DNA of 64,000 nucleotides from Promicromonospora sp. MEB111 (GTDB taxonomy: Bacteria; Actinomycetota; Actinomycetes; Actinomycetales; Cellulomonadaceae), in contig NZ_JARVSD010000026.1 of the NCBI RefSeq assembly GCF_030209445.1, forward strand, positions 1 through 64,000, written 5' to 3'. Positions 19,338 through 27,697 of the stretch are shown one piece after another. The translations under genes were made by a program, and so were the position numbers. Position 1 is the stretch's first letter; the number at the start of each line of letters is the position of its first letter. Under the pieces are notes generated by a model that was not told where the DNA came from, did no database searches, and worked only from the letters and a program-made list of their open reading frames with translations.

Positions 19338-19425
19338 ACCGAGACGGGCCGCTCCGGACCAGGAGTCGGTGGCGGGCCGTCCGGTTCCTCGAACCAGACC
19401 CCGCCAACCAGGAGCCCCGATCCCG

Positions 19426-20538
19426 ATGAGCATCACCCCCGCGGAACCCAGCACCGAGGCGACGACCGACCTCGGTACCCGCACCTCCGACCTGCGCATC
19501 CGCGCCCTCGACCCGCTGCCCGCCCCGCGGAGCCTGCTGGAGGCGATGCCGCTCGGCACCGCCCGCAGCGACCTCGTGACGACGTCCCGCCGTGAGGTGC
19601 GCGACGTGCTGACCGGCGAGGACGACCGGCTGCTGACGATCGTCGGCCCGTGCTCGGTGCACGACCCGGTCGCCGCGCTCGACTACGCCGCCCGGCTCGC
19701 CACGCTCCGGCGCGAGCTGTCCGACGACCTCGTCGTCGTGATGCGGGTGTACTTCGAGAAGCCGCGCACCACGGTGGGCTGGAAGGGCCTCATCAACGAC
19801 CCGCACCTGGACGGGTCGCACGACGTGCGCCACGGCCTGCGGCTGGCCCGCGAGGTGCTGCTCGGCGTGCTCGACGCCGGCGTGCCGGCCGCGGCCGAGT
19901 TCCTGGAGCCCACCAGCCCGCAGTACGTCGCGGACGCGGTGACCTGGGGCGCCATCGGCGCCCGCAACGTCGAGTCGCAGGTGCACCGGCAGCTCGCCTC
20001 CGGTCTGTCGATGCCGGTCGGGTTCAAGAACGCCACGGACGGCGACGTGCAGGTCGCCGTGGACGGCTGCATCACCGCCGCGAGCGAGCACACCTTCTTC
20101 GGCGCCGACGCCGAGGGCCGCGCCGCCGCCGTCGAGACGACGGGCAACCCGGACTGCCACGTGATCCTGCGCGGCGGTCGGTCGGGGCCCAACTACTCCC
20201 CGGAGGACGTCGCCGCCGCACTGCGCGTGGCGCGCACCTCCGGACTCGGCGGCGCCGTCGAGAACGGCGTGATCGTCGACGCGAGCCACGGCAACTCGGG
20301 CAAGGACCACGTGCGCCAGGCGGGCGTGGTGCACGAGATCGCCAACCGCATCGCCGACGGCGAGCACGGCATCACGGGCCTCATGATGGAGAGCTTCATC
20401 GAGGCCGGCGCGCAGCAGCCGGGCCCGCTGTCGGAGCTCACCTACGGCCAGTCCGTCACCGACAAGTGCATGGACTGGGACACCACGGAGGACCTGCTCC
20501 GCGACCTCGCCAAGGCGGTTCGCGAGCGGCGCGGCTGA
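19426..20538 (+). CDS. aroG: Class I DAHP synthase (3-deoxy-7-phosphoheptulonate synthase)
   Basis: 370 residues from ATG 19426 (GGAG 11 nt upstream); upstream in-frame codons run through the attenuator and are rejected. Class I hallmarks are present: TIVGPCSVHDP, MRVYFEKPRTTVGWKGLINDPHLDGS, VGFKNATDGD, HVILRGG and DASHGNSGKDH. The enzyme condenses phosphoenolpyruvate with erythrose 4-phosphate, the entry to the shikimate pathway. The leader peptide and terminator upstream point to control by charged tRNA-Trp, -Tyr or -Phe. A terminator follows at 20549. The symbol is by class only; the feedback-inhibitor specificity is unknown. Confidence 0.9.
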   Translation: MSITPAEPSTEATTDLGTRTSDLRIRALDPLPAPRSLLEAMPLGTARSDLVTTSRREVRDVLTGEDDRLLTIVGPCSVHDPVAALDYAARLATLRRELSDDLVVVMRVYFEKPRTTVGWKGLINDPHLDGSHDVRHGLRLAREVLLGVLDAGVPAAAEFLEPTSPQYVADAVTWGAIGARNVESQVHRQLASGLSMPVGFKNATDGDVQVAVDGCITAASEHTFFGADAEGRAAAVETTGNPDCHVILRGGRSGPNYSPEDVAAALRVARTSGLGGAVENGVIVDASHGNSGKDHVRQAGVVHEIANRIADGEHGITGLMMESFIEAGAQQPGPLSELTYGQSVTDKCMDWDTTEDLLRDLAKAVRERRG

Positions 20539-20548
20539 TCCCCTTCGG

Positions 20549-20577
20549 CACCGGCCGGGCCCTGTGCCCGGCCGGTG
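20549..20577 (+). terminator. Terminator of the DAHP synthase gene
   Basis: CACCGGCCGGGC (20549-20560), loop CCTGT, GCCCGGCCGGTG (20566-20577): a perfect 12-bp stem without a T-run, ending 14 nt before the next -10 hexamer. Confidence 0.75.
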
Positions 20578-20591
20578 TCGCTGTGTCGCCC

Positions 20592-20604
20592 TATCCTGTG
20601 GGGA
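20592..20604 (+). promoter_or_regulatory. Leaderless-type -10 (TATCCT) before 20604
   Basis: TATCCT at 20592-20597, 6 nt, ATG 20604. Confidence 0.55.
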
Positions 20605-21227
20605 TGGTGGACACGGGTGGGGTCGGGGAAGAACCTGGGCGTCGGCGTTCCCGGCGCACGGCCTGGATCGTGGGCGCGGCCGTCGTGGTGGTGGCGCTGG
20701 TTGCCGGCATCGGTGTCTGGCAGTACGCGGCCCGCAGCACCCGGATCGTGGCGGAGGGCGTCACCCTGAGCGGGGGCATGGCGTTCCCGGACTGCCTTCC
20801 GCGGATGGCCCTGGCCGTGTACGGCACCAGCGACGACGTGGTCGTGGGGCAGACGCTGCGCAACCCGTCGCGGTGGCCGGTCACGGTGACCAGCTCCGAT
20901 CCGGAGGTGTACCGGTTCGAGGCGCTGAGCGACGATCCGGATGACCACAGTGCGGTCTCGTCCGCCGACGGCGCCGAGCCCGCCGACACCTCCGGCCAGG
21001 TCGTGCTCCCGCCGGGGCGTGAGGTCACGATGTGGATCGTGGACCCGCAGCGTGGCAGCGTCCAGGACTCCGGCGTCTGGTACTCGTTCGACGAGGCGCC
21101 TGTGACCCTGCGGACGCTCGGCGTCGAGCGCGAGTCCTCGCTCCAGCTTCCCGGCACGCTCTACGTCGGCGGTGGCAAGGACGGCGACCAGCTCGGCGCG
21201 GCGCTGCAGGAGGCGTGCGACGCCTGA
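20604..21227 (+). CDS. Membrane-anchored hypothetical protein, tandem paralogue A
   Basis: 207 residues. A basic N-terminus (RRRSRR) is followed by a transmembrane segment near 20-42, then an exported beta-rich domain. It shares SRWPVTV, MWIVDPQ, LGVERE and LQEACD with the next gene, along with one Cys near the start of the domain (FPDCLP) and one at its end, which could form a disulfide. I do not recognise the family. Its own promoter lies at 20592. It may be a surface or cell-wall-associated domain. Confidence 0.7.
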   Translation: MVDTGGVGEEPGRRRSRRTAWIVGAAVVVVALVAGIGVWQYAARSTRIVAEGVTLSGGMAFPDCLPRMALAVYGTSDDVVVGQTLRNPSRWPVTVTSSDPEVYRFEALSDDPDDHSAVSSADGAEPADTSGQVVLPPGREVTMWIVDPQRGSVQDSGVWYSFDEAPVTLRTLGVERESSLQLPGTLYVGGGKDGDQLGAALQEACDA

Positions 21228-21262
21228 GGGCGTTTTGGTGGACTGCCGGTGCGATTCGCACC

Positions 21263-21275
21263 TACTGTCCGGCCA
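21263..21275 (+). promoter_or_regulatory. Leaderless-type -10 (TACTGT) before 21275
   Basis: TACTGT at 21263-21268, 6 nt, ATG 21275. The copied gene therefore kept its own promoter of the same kind. Confidence 0.55.
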
Positions 21276-21907
21276 TGACGAGCGGTGCAGAGGTGGAGTC
21301 GGCGGAGGTCGGGCGGCCGCGCAGGACTGCCCGGATCGTGGGTGCTGCGGTGACCCTGGCGCTGGTCGCGGGGGTCGCGGCCTGGCAGATCGCGGCTCGG
21401 ACGGCCGTGGTGGAGCTGGGCTCGGGGAGCAGCACCGGGAACGGTGCGACCCTGCCCGACTGCGTCCCCGGGGAGGATCCCTGGGTGATGTTCGGCACGG
21501 ACGAGGACGTCGTGCTGGTGCAGACGGTGCGGAATTCCTCGCGGTGGCCGGTCACGGTGATCAGCACGAATCCGGACGTGTTCCGGTTCGAGCCGATGGC
21601 CGACGACTTCCTGGAGGACTACCTGTATCTGAAGAATCCCGCGGACGGTGCGCCGGAACGCTCGCAGACCTCGGACCGGGTGGTCATCCCGCCCGATCGT
21701 GAGGCGACCATGTGGATCGTCGATCCGCAGGGTGACCTCCCGATATCCGACGGCTGGATGATGTTCGACACCGCGGACCTCGCCGTCCACGTGCTCGGTG
21801 TGGAGCGCGAGCTGCCCCTGCCGCTGCGAGGAAAGATCGCCGTCGGCGGGTTCGAGCCCACGGCCGGCCGCCTCGACCGTGCGCTGCAGGAGGCGTGCGA
21901 GGACTAG
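21275..21907 (+). CDS. Membrane-anchored hypothetical protein, tandem paralogue B
   Basis: 210 residues with the same layout as the preceding gene: basic start, transmembrane helix near 22-42, then a soluble domain containing NSSRWPVTVISTNPDVFRFE, REATMWIVDPQGD, VLGVERELPLPL and the terminal LQEACED. The two products arose by tandem duplication. Divergence is larger in the middle of the domain, suggesting different ligands or loss of constraint. The stop codon overlaps the convergent lipoprotein stop at CTAG (21904-21907). Confidence 0.7.
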   Translation: MTSGAEVESAEVGRPRRTARIVGAAVTLALVAGVAAWQIAARTAVVELGSGSSTGNGATLPDCVPGEDPWVMFGTDEDVVLVQTVRNSSRWPVTVISTNPDVFRFEPMADDFLEDYLYLKNPADGAPERSQTSDRVVIPPDREATMWIVDPQGDLPISDGWMMFDTADLAVHVLGVERELPLPLRGKIAVGGFEPTAGRLDRALQEACED

Positions 21908-23259
21908 TCGCCCTGCGTCCAGGGGCCGACGCGGACCTCCGCACCGTCGAGGATGTCGAGCCCCGTCGCCCGGGTGCCGTCCGTCGTCGCGTCGAGCGGC
22001 ACCGGGTCGGCGTCCGGGACCGGGGTGACCTGGATCGTCGTGGTGGTGTCCGGGTCGTTGGCCGTCGACATGGTGTGCCAGAGCAGCGGGGCGAGCACGG
22101 CCCCGCCGTCGGGCACCACCACGCGGGTGGGGACCACGCCGGGGTCGGACGGCTGGACCGTGACGTTCCCCTGGGGCTGCCCGGCCTCGTTCTCGAAGAC
22201 GAGGTCGGGCACGCTCTCGACGGCGCACGGCCGGCCCGACACGTTGCGGGCCCGGACCGAGACACCCCGCGTGCCCGCTGCCGAGTCCACGACGCCGAGC
22301 GTGACCTCCAGGTCCTGCCCCGTGCAGTTGGGGGCGGCGTCGTCGTCGGGCCAGGGGGTCGCACCACCGGCCGGCTCGGTGGGGCGCGGAGCGGGCTCCG
22401 CGCCGGACACCCAGCCGGTCGTCTCGGTGTACCCGGCGTCCAGGACGGTGTAGGCCAACGGGTTGTCCGCCGTGGCGAAGTCCTGCGCCTCGAGCCAACG
22501 TCGCAGGTCAGCAAGGCTCTGGGCGCCCGGCTCGGCATCGGACTGGAGCGTGAGCCGTCGTTCCTGGGCGAGGTAGGTGGCGTCCTGGACACCCGGCCGG
22601 CCCGCCGCGGCGACCAGCAGCCGTACCGTGTCGATGTCGGGCACGCGGGCCGCGGACCGGTAGCGGGCGCCAGGGGCCTCCAGCTCGACCCGGCGGTCCA
22701 GCTCGTCGGCCGCTTCGGCGATGTCGACCAGGTCGTCCGGAGAGGCCGCGACCACGTGCGCGGTCGCGGCGAGCGGGTCCGAGCCGCCGTCCGCGCCCAG
22801 TCCGAGGCCGACGGTCGTGGCTCCTGCCGCGAGCAGGCCGTAACCGTCCTCGACGGCGTCGACCACGACGTCGGCCGCGGTGTCGGGCCCGGCACTCACT
22901 GTGAGGCCCGGCCCGACGAAGTCCGATGTCACGGTGATGTTCTCGTCCATGTCCCTCGCCGCCCCCGCCAGGAGCCGGTGCGCCGTGCCGGCGGCCTCGC
23001 CCGCCCCTTCCGGGTCGAGCGCCCCCGCCAGGGCGACCTCGACCCGCACGGTGCTCGGCCGCGTCTCGCTTCGCTGCCCGAAGTTGCCCTGGACGGGCTC
23101 AGGCCCGAACGTCCGGGTCACCGCCACGTCGGCGACGCCGGGCAGGGCGCGCACCGCCTCCGCGGCCGACTCGATCTCGTCCGGCGGCCCCGGGGTGCAC
23201 CCTGCCAGGACGAGCGCGGACGCGGTGGCGAGCAGCAGGACCCGGCGGAGTGGCGGCAC
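21904..23259 (-). CDS. Lipoprotein with DUF4232-like C-terminal domain
   Basis: 451 residues. RRVLLLATASALVLAGC is a lipoprotein signal with lipobox LAGC (Cys 21). A about 290-residue acidic region follows that seems built of two repeats beginning ESAAEAVRALPGV and EAADELDRRVEL. The C-terminal part (CTGQDLEVTLGVVDSAAGTRG...NVSGRPCAVESVPDLVFENEAGQP) looks like DUF4232, an exported immunoglobulin-like fold. It should be anchored to the outer face of the membrane. Function is unknown. The start is GTG 23259. Confidence 0.75.
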   Translation of the reverse strand: MPPLRRVLLLATASALVLAGCTPGPPDEIESAAEAVRALPGVADVAVTRTFGPEPVQGNFGQRSETRPSTVRVEVALAGALDPEGAGEAAGTAHRLLAGAARDMDENITVTSDFVGPGLTVSAGPDTAADVVVDAVEDGYGLLAAGATTVGLGLGADGGSDPLAATAHVVAASPDDLVDIAEAADELDRRVELEAPGARYRSAARVPDIDTVRLLVAAAGRPGVQDATYLAQERRLTLQSDAEPGAQSLADLRRWLEAQDFATADNPLAYTVLDAGYTETTGWVSGAEPAPRPTEPAGGATPWPDDDAAPNCTGQDLEVTLGVVDSAAGTRGVSVRARNVSGRPCAVESVPDLVFENEAGQPQGNVTVQPSDPGVVPTRVVVPDGGAVLAPLLWHTMSTANDPDTTTTIQVTPVPDADPVPLDATTDGTRATGLDILDGAEVRVGPWTQGD

Positions 23260-23281
23260 CCCGAGATCGTCCCACCGGACC

Positions 23282-24517
23282 TCAGCCCACGAAGGCGTCC
23301 AGCTCCTCGCGCGGAACCTTCCTCCGAGACCTGATCAGTTCCTCCACACGGTCCATCTGTTCCCACACGTTCACGGCCATCCCGGCCACGACCTGTCCGT
23401 CGAGCAGCCAGAACGCCACGAACTCGCGGGCGCTCAGGTCGCCGGAGATCACCACGTCGTCGTACCCGCCGGGCACGTCCACCCAGCCGGTGTACTCCAT
23501 GCCGACGTCGTACTGGTCGCTGTAGAAGTAGGGCAGCCGGTCGAACGGATCCGTGGCGCCGAGCATCGCGCGGCCGGCGTGCGCGCCGGTCCGCTCCGCC
23601 GTGGCCCAGTGCTCCACCCGCAGCGGCCGCCCGTAGTGCGGCGAGGGGATGCTGGCCACGTCGCCCGCGGCGAAGATGTCCGGGTGCGACGTCGCGAGCG
23701 TGCCGTCGACCACGATGCCGCCGCCCTCCGACGCTGCCCGCAGGTCCAGCCCGGCGACCTCCGCGAGCCCGATGTTCGGGGTGGCGCCGACCCCGATGAC
23801 GACGACGTCGGCACCGATCCGCGTCCCGTCCGACAGGTCGACCCCGGTGACCCGGCCCTCCGCGCCCTGGAACCCCGAGACCGACGTCCGGCGCAGCAGG
23901 CGCACGTCGTGCTCGGCGTGGACCCCGGCGTAGAAGTCGCCCATCTCGGGCCCCAGCACGCGTCCCAGCGGATGCGTCCCGCGGCCCACGATCGTGACGT
24001 CCAGCCCGAGGGTTCTGGCCGACGCCGCGACCTCGAGCCCGATCCAGCCGTCGCCGACGACGGCGACCCGGCCCACTCCCTCCAGCGATGCCTCGAGCAG
24101 CATGCTGGAGATGCGGTCGGAGTCGTCGATCGTGCGCAGGTAGTGCACGCCCGCGAGATCGGTGCCCGTGACATCGAGCGGCCGCGGCGTGGACCCGGGC
24201 GCGAGCAGCAGCTTGGCGAAGGGGAGCGTGGCGCCGTCGGACAGGGTCAGCGTGTGCCCGTCGGGGTTCAGCCCGACCACGGTCTCGTTGGTGCGGACGG
24301 TGACCTCGTGTTCCCGGTACCAGGTCTCGTCCAGCGGGAAGACGACGTCGCGCTCCGCCTCGCCGCGCAGGTAGTCCTTGCTCAGCGGCGGGCGCTCGTA
24401 CGGATGATGGGGCTCGCTGGTGACGACCACGAGATCGCCGCGGTATCCCTCCTTGCGCAGCGCCTCCGCCGCGCGGGCAGTTGTCAGCCCACCACCGACC
24501 AGAACGTACGGGTTCAT
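23282..24517 (-). CDS. FAD-dependent ferredoxin reductase-like oxidoreductase
   Basis: 411 residues. PYVLVGGGLTTARAAEALR (FAD-binding GxGxx-type), HHPYERPPLSKDYLRG (typical of BphA4/PdR-type reductases), VGRVAVVGDGWIGLEVAASARTLG (NAD(P)H motif) and DIFAAGDVAS (second FAD motif) are in the right order. The C-terminal reductase domain follows. The enzyme passes electrons from NAD(P)H to a ferredoxin or Rieske protein, but no partner oxygenase is nearby. A strong AGGAGGAG precedes the ATG. Confidence 0.85.
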   Translation of the reverse strand: MNPYVLVGGGLTTARAAEALRKEGYRGDLVVVTSEPHHPYERPPLSKDYLRGEAERDVVFPLDETWYREHEVTVRTNETVVGLNPDGHTLTLSDGATLPFAKLLLAPGSTPRPLDVTGTDLAGVHYLRTIDDSDRISSMLLEASLEGVGRVAVVGDGWIGLEVAASARTLGLDVTIVGRGTHPLGRVLGPEMGDFYAGVHAEHDVRLLRRTSVSGFQGAEGRVTGVDLSDGTRIGADVVVIGVGATPNIGLAEVAGLDLRAASEGGGIVVDGTLATSHPDIFAAGDVASIPSPHYGRPLRVEHWATAERTGAHAGRAMLGATDPFDRLPYFYSDQYDVGMEYTGWVDVPGGYDDVVISGDLSAREFVAFWLLDGQVVAGMAVNVWEQMDRVEELIRSRRKVPREELDAFVG

Positions 24518-24625
24518 AGGACTCCTCCTGGGCTCGGACTCCCGGGCTTGGGGTAGGCGATCAGTCTTGCACCCGAGAGGGATGCGGGCACCAGTTCCCG
24601 GGCGTGCGGAGGGCGGGCTCGCTGT

Positions 24626-26404
24626 TCAGGTGGGGTGAGCCCAGGAGAGGTCGGGCCGGCGTCTTCCATGCAGCCGGGCCGGTGGTGGGGCCGGGCGGGC
24701 TGTCGGACGGCGGTGGTTTCGTGTGCCTGGTCGGTACGGGATCGGGGCGTTGCGGGGGTTGGTGTGGCAGCCGATCTGGTAGCGGCTGCGGGGTGTGCGG
24801 CCGTTGCTCGGTCCCGTCATGTTGACGGCCGGGGTCCAGGTTGGGGTGGTGGATCGCTCGGGTGCTGATGCCCCGCCCTGTGCGGGCGCCGTGTCAGGGA
24901 CCGGGATCGCGTCGCGGACTGTGGTGCGAACCAGCGCACCATGAGCCGGCGTTGCATTGCCGGTCGTGACCGGTGCGGGTGGTGTGGGGGCGACCGAGAC
25001 ATAGGTGTGCCCCGTCGGTGTCACCGTCTCCACAGCATCCCGGCCGTCGATCTGGGTGGTCTTCTGCGACCAACCCGGTGCCTGCTTGGCATGGTTGCAC
25101 CGGGCACACAGGCCCTGCCCGTTGTCCAGGCTGGTCGGGCCGCCCTCGGCGTGCGGGGTGACGTGGTCCAGGTGCCGGACCGGGGCATCACACCACGTCG
25201 TGGCGCAGATCCCCTGCTCCCGGGCGCGCAGGAGCGCGGCCAGGCCCTGGGGGTGGAACCTTGACGTCGACGTGCTGGCCAGCAACCTGCCGTGCGGGTT
25301 GACGTAGATGCTGCGCAGCCACGCGGTGTCGGTGTCGATTGCATGCGCGGCCAGGTGACGTGCCACGGGCGCCGGGACCGTGCCCACACCCGCCGGGGCG
25401 CCCTCCAGCACCACACCGGGCTCGTTCCCGCCGGCCAGGAGGGTCTGGTCGGAGACCAGGAGGTTGATCGTGACCGGCACATCACCCGCGTGGCCAGGCT
25501 GACGGGCGGTGACGCGTTCGATCAGGGTGTCGGCCATGATCTGACCGACCCCACGCACGTCCCCGGCCGTCTTGGTCGTCTCGGCGTGGGCCTTGAGCTG
25601 AGCGTAGGCCTGCACGCCCTCAGCCATGGGCACCAGGGCGGTCAGGTAGACCATCAGGTCGGGAGCCGGACGCACAGACACCTGCCGCTCAGAGACCGCC
25701 TTCGCGTTGCGCTTGACGCACGCGTGCACATCCAACTGGGCGGCCAGTTCCTTGATGCGTGCGATCAGGCGGCGTGTGCCCATCCGGGCCAGCTCGGCCA
25801 GGTGCTGCGGTCCGCAGATCTCCTCGTCGACCAGGGCGCGGTGTTCCAGGGACAGGTGGGAGGTCTCCCGGACCAGGAGCGTGGCCCGCCACGACGACAA
25901 CACCCCCGAGCGCAGCGCGTTGAACGTGTGCGGCATCTGCGCGACCCATACCCGGGCCGTGCCCAGGAACCCGGCACCCGCATGCGGGCTCACCCGCAGC
26001 GCAGCACCGACCTGGTTCGGCACACCACGACCCTGCCGCTCCGCCCGGATCCCGTGCACGGCCTCGTCGGCCTTGGTCGCCTCGTCCAACACCACGGCCA
26101 GCCGGGCCTGCGTCGCCGTGACCGCGTTCTTCAACGCCTCCAGCTCACCGAGCAGATCCACCCACTCCGCCTGCGCGCGCGGTGCACTCCGGTCCGAGCG
26201 AGCGTCTGCACTCGCGGTCCCTGGCAGAGCTATGCCCGCCAGCATCCGACGCACCTCTCGCACACGGGCAGCATCCATGGGTGTGGCGTCGGCGCCACCA
26301 CCGGCAGGCACGACGCCGTTGGACGTCGCACCAGCCCCGGGCAGCACCGATCCGGCAGGCGACCCATCGCCCACCCGCACCGGAACCACCCTCGAACGCT
26401 TCAT
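24626..26404 (-). CDS. DUF222/13E12-type HNH endonuclease domain protein
   Basis: 592 residues. The long helical DUF222 region (about 60-400) is followed by the HNH module RHLDHVTPHAEGGPTSLDNG...LCARCNHAK at about 430-465, and then a Pro/Thr/Arg-rich low-complexity tail of about 100 residues. Such proteins are numerous in actinobacterial genomes, where they behave as repeated, possibly mobile genes of unknown role. Nuclease activity is suggested by the intact His-Asn-His residues. TAGGTT lies 6 nt before ATG 26404, consistent with [20 protein letters not shown]. Confidence 0.85.
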   Translation of the reverse strand: MKRSRVVPVRVGDGSPAGSVLPGAGATSNGVVPAGGGADATPMDAARVREVRRMLAGIALPGTASADARSDRSAPRAQAEWVDLLGELEALKNAVTATQARLAVVLDEATKADEAVHGIRAERQGRGVPNQVGAALRVSPHAGAGFLGTARVWVAQMPHTFNALRSGVLSSWRATLLVRETSHLSLEHRALVDEEICGPQHLAELARMGTRRLIARIKELAAQLDVHACVKRNAKAVSERQVSVRPAPDLMVYLTALVPMAEGVQAYAQLKAHAETTKTAGDVRGVGQIMADTLIERVTARQPGHAGDVPVTINLLVSDQTLLAGGNEPGVVLEGAPAGVGTVPAPVARHLAAHAIDTDTAWLRSIYVNPHGRLLASTSTSRFHPQGLAALLRAREQGICATTWCDAPVRHLDHVTPHAEGGPTSLDNGQGLCARCNHAKQAPGWSQKTTQIDGRDAVETVTPTGHTYVSVAPTPPAPVTTGNATPAHGALVRTTVRDAIPVPDTAPAQGGASAPERSTTPTWTPAVNMTGPSNGRTPRSRYQIGCHTNPRNAPIPYRPGTRNHRRPTARPAPPPARLHGRRRPDLSWAHPT

Positions 26405-26416
26405 GCCATCAACCTA
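26405..26416 (-). promoter_or_regulatory. Leaderless-type -10 (TAGGTT) before 26404
   Basis: On the minus strand, TAGGTT (26416-26411) is followed by 6 nt and ATG 26404. Confidence 0.5.
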
Positions 26417-26533
26417 TGACACGCGCGTTCGCATCGCTCGTCGAAAGCAGCCCTGTCTGCCACGGGCAGAACCGGCGGCGAGGGCAACGGCGTCAGGAAC
26501 GGCCATGGCGTCCGCTGCGTACGGTGGGGCCTT

Positions 26534-26881
26534 TCAGTCGGCGGTCGCGTACAGGTTGCCCAGCTCGTCCACGATCTCGACGGTGACCGTGGTCGACGTG
26601 GTGTCGTCGACCACCCGGGCATCGCACTCGAACGTGCGCCCGACCTCGACGACGACGGACGCCGGGCAGGTGACGTCGTCCTTGGTCACGGTCCTGGGGG
26701 CGCCGTACTGCACCGCGTCGACCACGTACTGCTCCAGGGCCCTCTGCTCCAAGACCCTGGGCTGGTCGATCTCGAAGGGGCTTCCGGCAAACACCTTGAC
26801 GGTCATCGCCAGGGCGCAACAGGCGATCACGGTCAGGGAGGTCGCGGTGACGGTGCTGGCAGCGCGGCGTTGGTCTGTCAC
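26534..26881 (-). CDS. DUF4333 family membrane-anchored protein
   Basis: 115 residues from GTG 26881. An N-terminal transmembrane helix (about 12-30) is followed by a small exported domain with VTCPASVVVEVGRTFECDARV, the two-Cys pattern of DUF4333. Family members are actinobacterial cell-envelope proteins of unknown role. The ORF extends upstream in frame to 26971, but that portion crosses the terminator of the old tRNA locus and is rejected. The upstream TAGACA-like hexamer is imperfect. Confidence 0.7.
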   Translation of the reverse strand: MTDQRRAASTVTATSLTVIACCALAMTVKVFAGSPFEIDQPRVLEQRALEQYVVDAVQYGAPRTVTKDDVTCPASVVVEVGRTFECDARVVDDTTSTTVTVEIVDELGNLYATAD

Positions 26882-26941
26882 GGGCCCATGTCTACCGGGA
26901 GCCTCGTCGGCGCGACAAGCCTCCCGTCGCGCCCCGGCAGC

Positions 26942-26990
26942 ACTAAGAAAAAAGACCCTCCGACACAGCATTTCTGCTGGTCGGAGGGCC
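26942..26990 (-). terminator. Terminator originally downstream of tRNA-Pro
   Basis: GACCCTCCGAC (26954-26964) and GTCGGAGGGCC (26980-26990) pair with one mismatch, with an inner AGCA/TGCT stem. On the minus strand the hairpin is followed by a T-rich run (complement of 26942-26953). It is now separated from the tRNA by the element. Confidence 0.75.
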
Positions 26991-26997
26991 TCTCATA

Positions 26998-27042
<45 letters not shown>

Positions 27043-27128
27043 GCGATTCTGAGTCGGGTTCTTGCTCTCCCACGCGGAGGATTCCGCCCGTTGCTGTTCG
27101 CTGGCGTCCGCTCCTGGTCGTGGCCTGC

Positions 27129-27150
27129 GTGCAGCAGTTCATGCAGCAGC
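27129..27150. repeat. Candidate integrase arm-type site, left
   Basis: GTGCAGCAG-TTC-ATGCAGCAGC contains two direct TGCAGCA copies. It differs at two of 22 positions from 28028-28049. It lies 86 nt inside the left att repeat. Confidence 0.45.
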
Positions 27151-27277
27151 GCACGCGATCCTCGGTGATGGCCTCGCGGGTTTGTGTCCCATCAATCTCC
27201 TGGCTCGGGGTCCCTGATCCTCTTGATTCCTGCGGTGCCGGCCGGAGGCAAATGGGGACCACCCAGCAGGCGTCAGC

Positions 27278-27505
27278 TCAGAGCCCGAGCAGCCCCAGAA
27301 CCGCTGCCGCGAAGCCAAAAGGGACCAGGATCCATCCCAGGGTGCGTGTGAGCGGGTACATCCATTGGAATTTTGACTCGTCGGGGTCGCTGCCCTGTTG
27401 CTTGAGCGCTGCTCGCGCATTGGCCTCGCTGTTCAGGGCCGCGTGCAGGCCGATGGCGATCGCACCTACCCCCCAGACGATGGCGAGCACCTGGTCGAGT
27501 GTCAT
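27278..27505 (-). CDS. Small two-helix membrane protein
   Basis: 75 residues: MTLDQVLAIVWGVGAIAIGLHAA is the first membrane helix, a polar loop with SEANARAALKQQGSDPDESKF follows, and LGWILVPFGFAAAVLGLLGL is the second. TACCGT lies 6 nt before the ATG on this strand, so it has a leaderless-type promoter. It lies inside the tRNA-Pro element remnant and may be surviving cargo. I do not recognise the family. Confidence 0.6.
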   Translation of the reverse strand: MTLDQVLAIVWGVGAIAIGLHAALNSEANARAALKQQGSDPDESKFQWMYPLTRTLGWILVPFGFAAAVLGLLGL

Positions 27506-27517
27506 GGGGGGACGGTA
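27506..27517 (-). promoter_or_regulatory. Leaderless-type -10 (TACCGT) before 27505
   Basis: Minus strand TACCGT (27517-27512), 6 nt, ATG 27505. Confidence 0.5.
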
Positions 27518-27542
27518 GCGGTTGCCGTCGTGGAACCGAATC

Positions 27543-27571
27543 GGCCCGGAGACCTACTCGGTCTCCGGGCC
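27543..27571. terminator. Perfect hairpin inside the element
   Basis: GGCCCGGAGACC (27543-27554), loop TACTC, GGTCTCCGGGCC (27560-27571). On the plus strand it is followed by TTCC. It is probably the terminator of a gene that has since been deleted. Confidence 0.6.
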
Positions 27572-27621
27572 TTCCGCTGTTGTACCCGGTCTGCGGGGTG
27601 GGGTGCGGTGGGGTGCGCAGA

Positions 27622-27697
27622 GGGCGCGAAGCGCCCGGAGCGCGGGGCCCCATCGCGGGGCCCCGGCCCGCCGACCGGGTGCGCGCCGTAGGCGCGC
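27622..27697. repeat. Cluster of GC-rich palindromes at the integrase truncation point
   Basis: GGGCGC-GAA-GCGCCC (27622-27636), two copies of CGCGGGGCCCC (27641 and 27654), and GCGCGCC-GTA-GGCGCGC (27681-27697) follow one another. The readable integrase homology begins immediately after them. Confidence 0.6.

Noticed and set aside
19150-19425. N-terminal extension of the DAHP synthase to GTG 19150
   Set aside because: The extra 92 residues are not related to the family and run across the leader peptide and terminator; ATG 19426 gives the normal length.
24626-26404. Reading the HNH gene as part of the tRNA-Pro element
   Set aside because: It lies outside the 45-bp repeats and beyond the displaced tRNA terminator; DUF222/13E12 genes occur alone in many actinobacterial genomes.
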